Positions 25,557 through 25,598 of a DNA stretch of 25,598 nt are shown here, in pieces (the stretch's first letter is position 1; each line of letters begins with the position of its first letter). Source of the DNA: JAHFOW01 sp964370795 (GTDB lineage Bacteria > Planctomycetota > Brocadiia > Brocadiales > Brocadiaceae). The notes beneath the pieces are model-generated. The model made no database searches. It saw only the letters and a program-made list of their open reading frames with translations, and was not told the DNA's origin. Position numbers and translations under genes: made by a program. The DNA lies in assembly GCA_964370795.1 (NCBI GenBank), contig CAYJME010000021.1:1-25598 (forward strand), given 5' to 3'.

Positions 25557-25598
25557 GTAGAGCGACCAGCCTGGTCGCTCTACAACCACAGCATTGAA
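25557..25598 (+). repeat. Dispersed palindromic repeat, copy 2 (GTAGAGCGACCA stem), runs to window end
   Basis: GTAGAGCGACCAG (25557-25569) pairs with CTGGTCGCTCTAC (25571-25583) around one C, followed by tail AACCACAGCATTGAA. It is the partner of 12319-12360, in the same orientation. It lies 46 bases upstream of the gp25-like start codon, so it could mark the upstream edge of this transcript segment. The element may continue past the window. Confidence 0.85.

Overview
The window is moderately AT-rich bacterial DNA. It most likely comes from an anammox-type planctomycete (Brocadiales) or another cytochrome-rich anaerobe. The pointers are an octaheme hydroxylamine-oxidoreductase-like cytochrome, many secreted or lipid-anchored proteins, and spacers full of short palindromes. 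This assignment is inferred from gene content, not from a marker gene.

Left part (1-4643): the 3' part of a tRNA-Leu(CAG); a lipid-anchored octaheme cytochrome of the HAO family on the minus strand; and, divergently, a secreted parallel beta-helix protein with a PKD domain, a Thr-rich linker and fibronectin type III repeats. The last gene is split by a frameshift near 3835-3842. Middle-left (4821-8129): a lipoprotein with vWA, calcium-binding and OmpA domains, then an unrecognised membrane protein with coiled coil and four predicted membrane segments, both on the minus strand.

Right part (8394-25510), all on the minus strand: the distal half of an extracellular contractile injection system (eCIS; Afp/PVC/MIS-like, phage-tail derived). 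Transcription order is right to left: gp25-like baseplate wedge, Afp11-type baseplate J protein, Afp12-type baseplate protein, a 959-residue conserved-looking protein in the Afp13 position, tape-measure-type protein, AAA+ ATPase, then a palindrome-filled spacer and a large GC-richer gene with an N-terminal eCIS-core (DUF4157-like) tag. That last gene is the probable toxin cargo. Sheath, inner tube, spike and tube-terminator genes are not in the window; the first genes of the cluster would lie beyond the right edge.

Points of most interest: the cargo has a shortened eCIS core and a C-terminal DHxP...RH...TYG region that may be a nuclease; an unknown membrane protein lies next to it; two copies of a 42-bp palindromic repeat in the same orientation bracket the structural CIS genes; and five different perfect palindromes cluster between the ATPase and the cargo gene, three of them with GTAG...CTAC ends.
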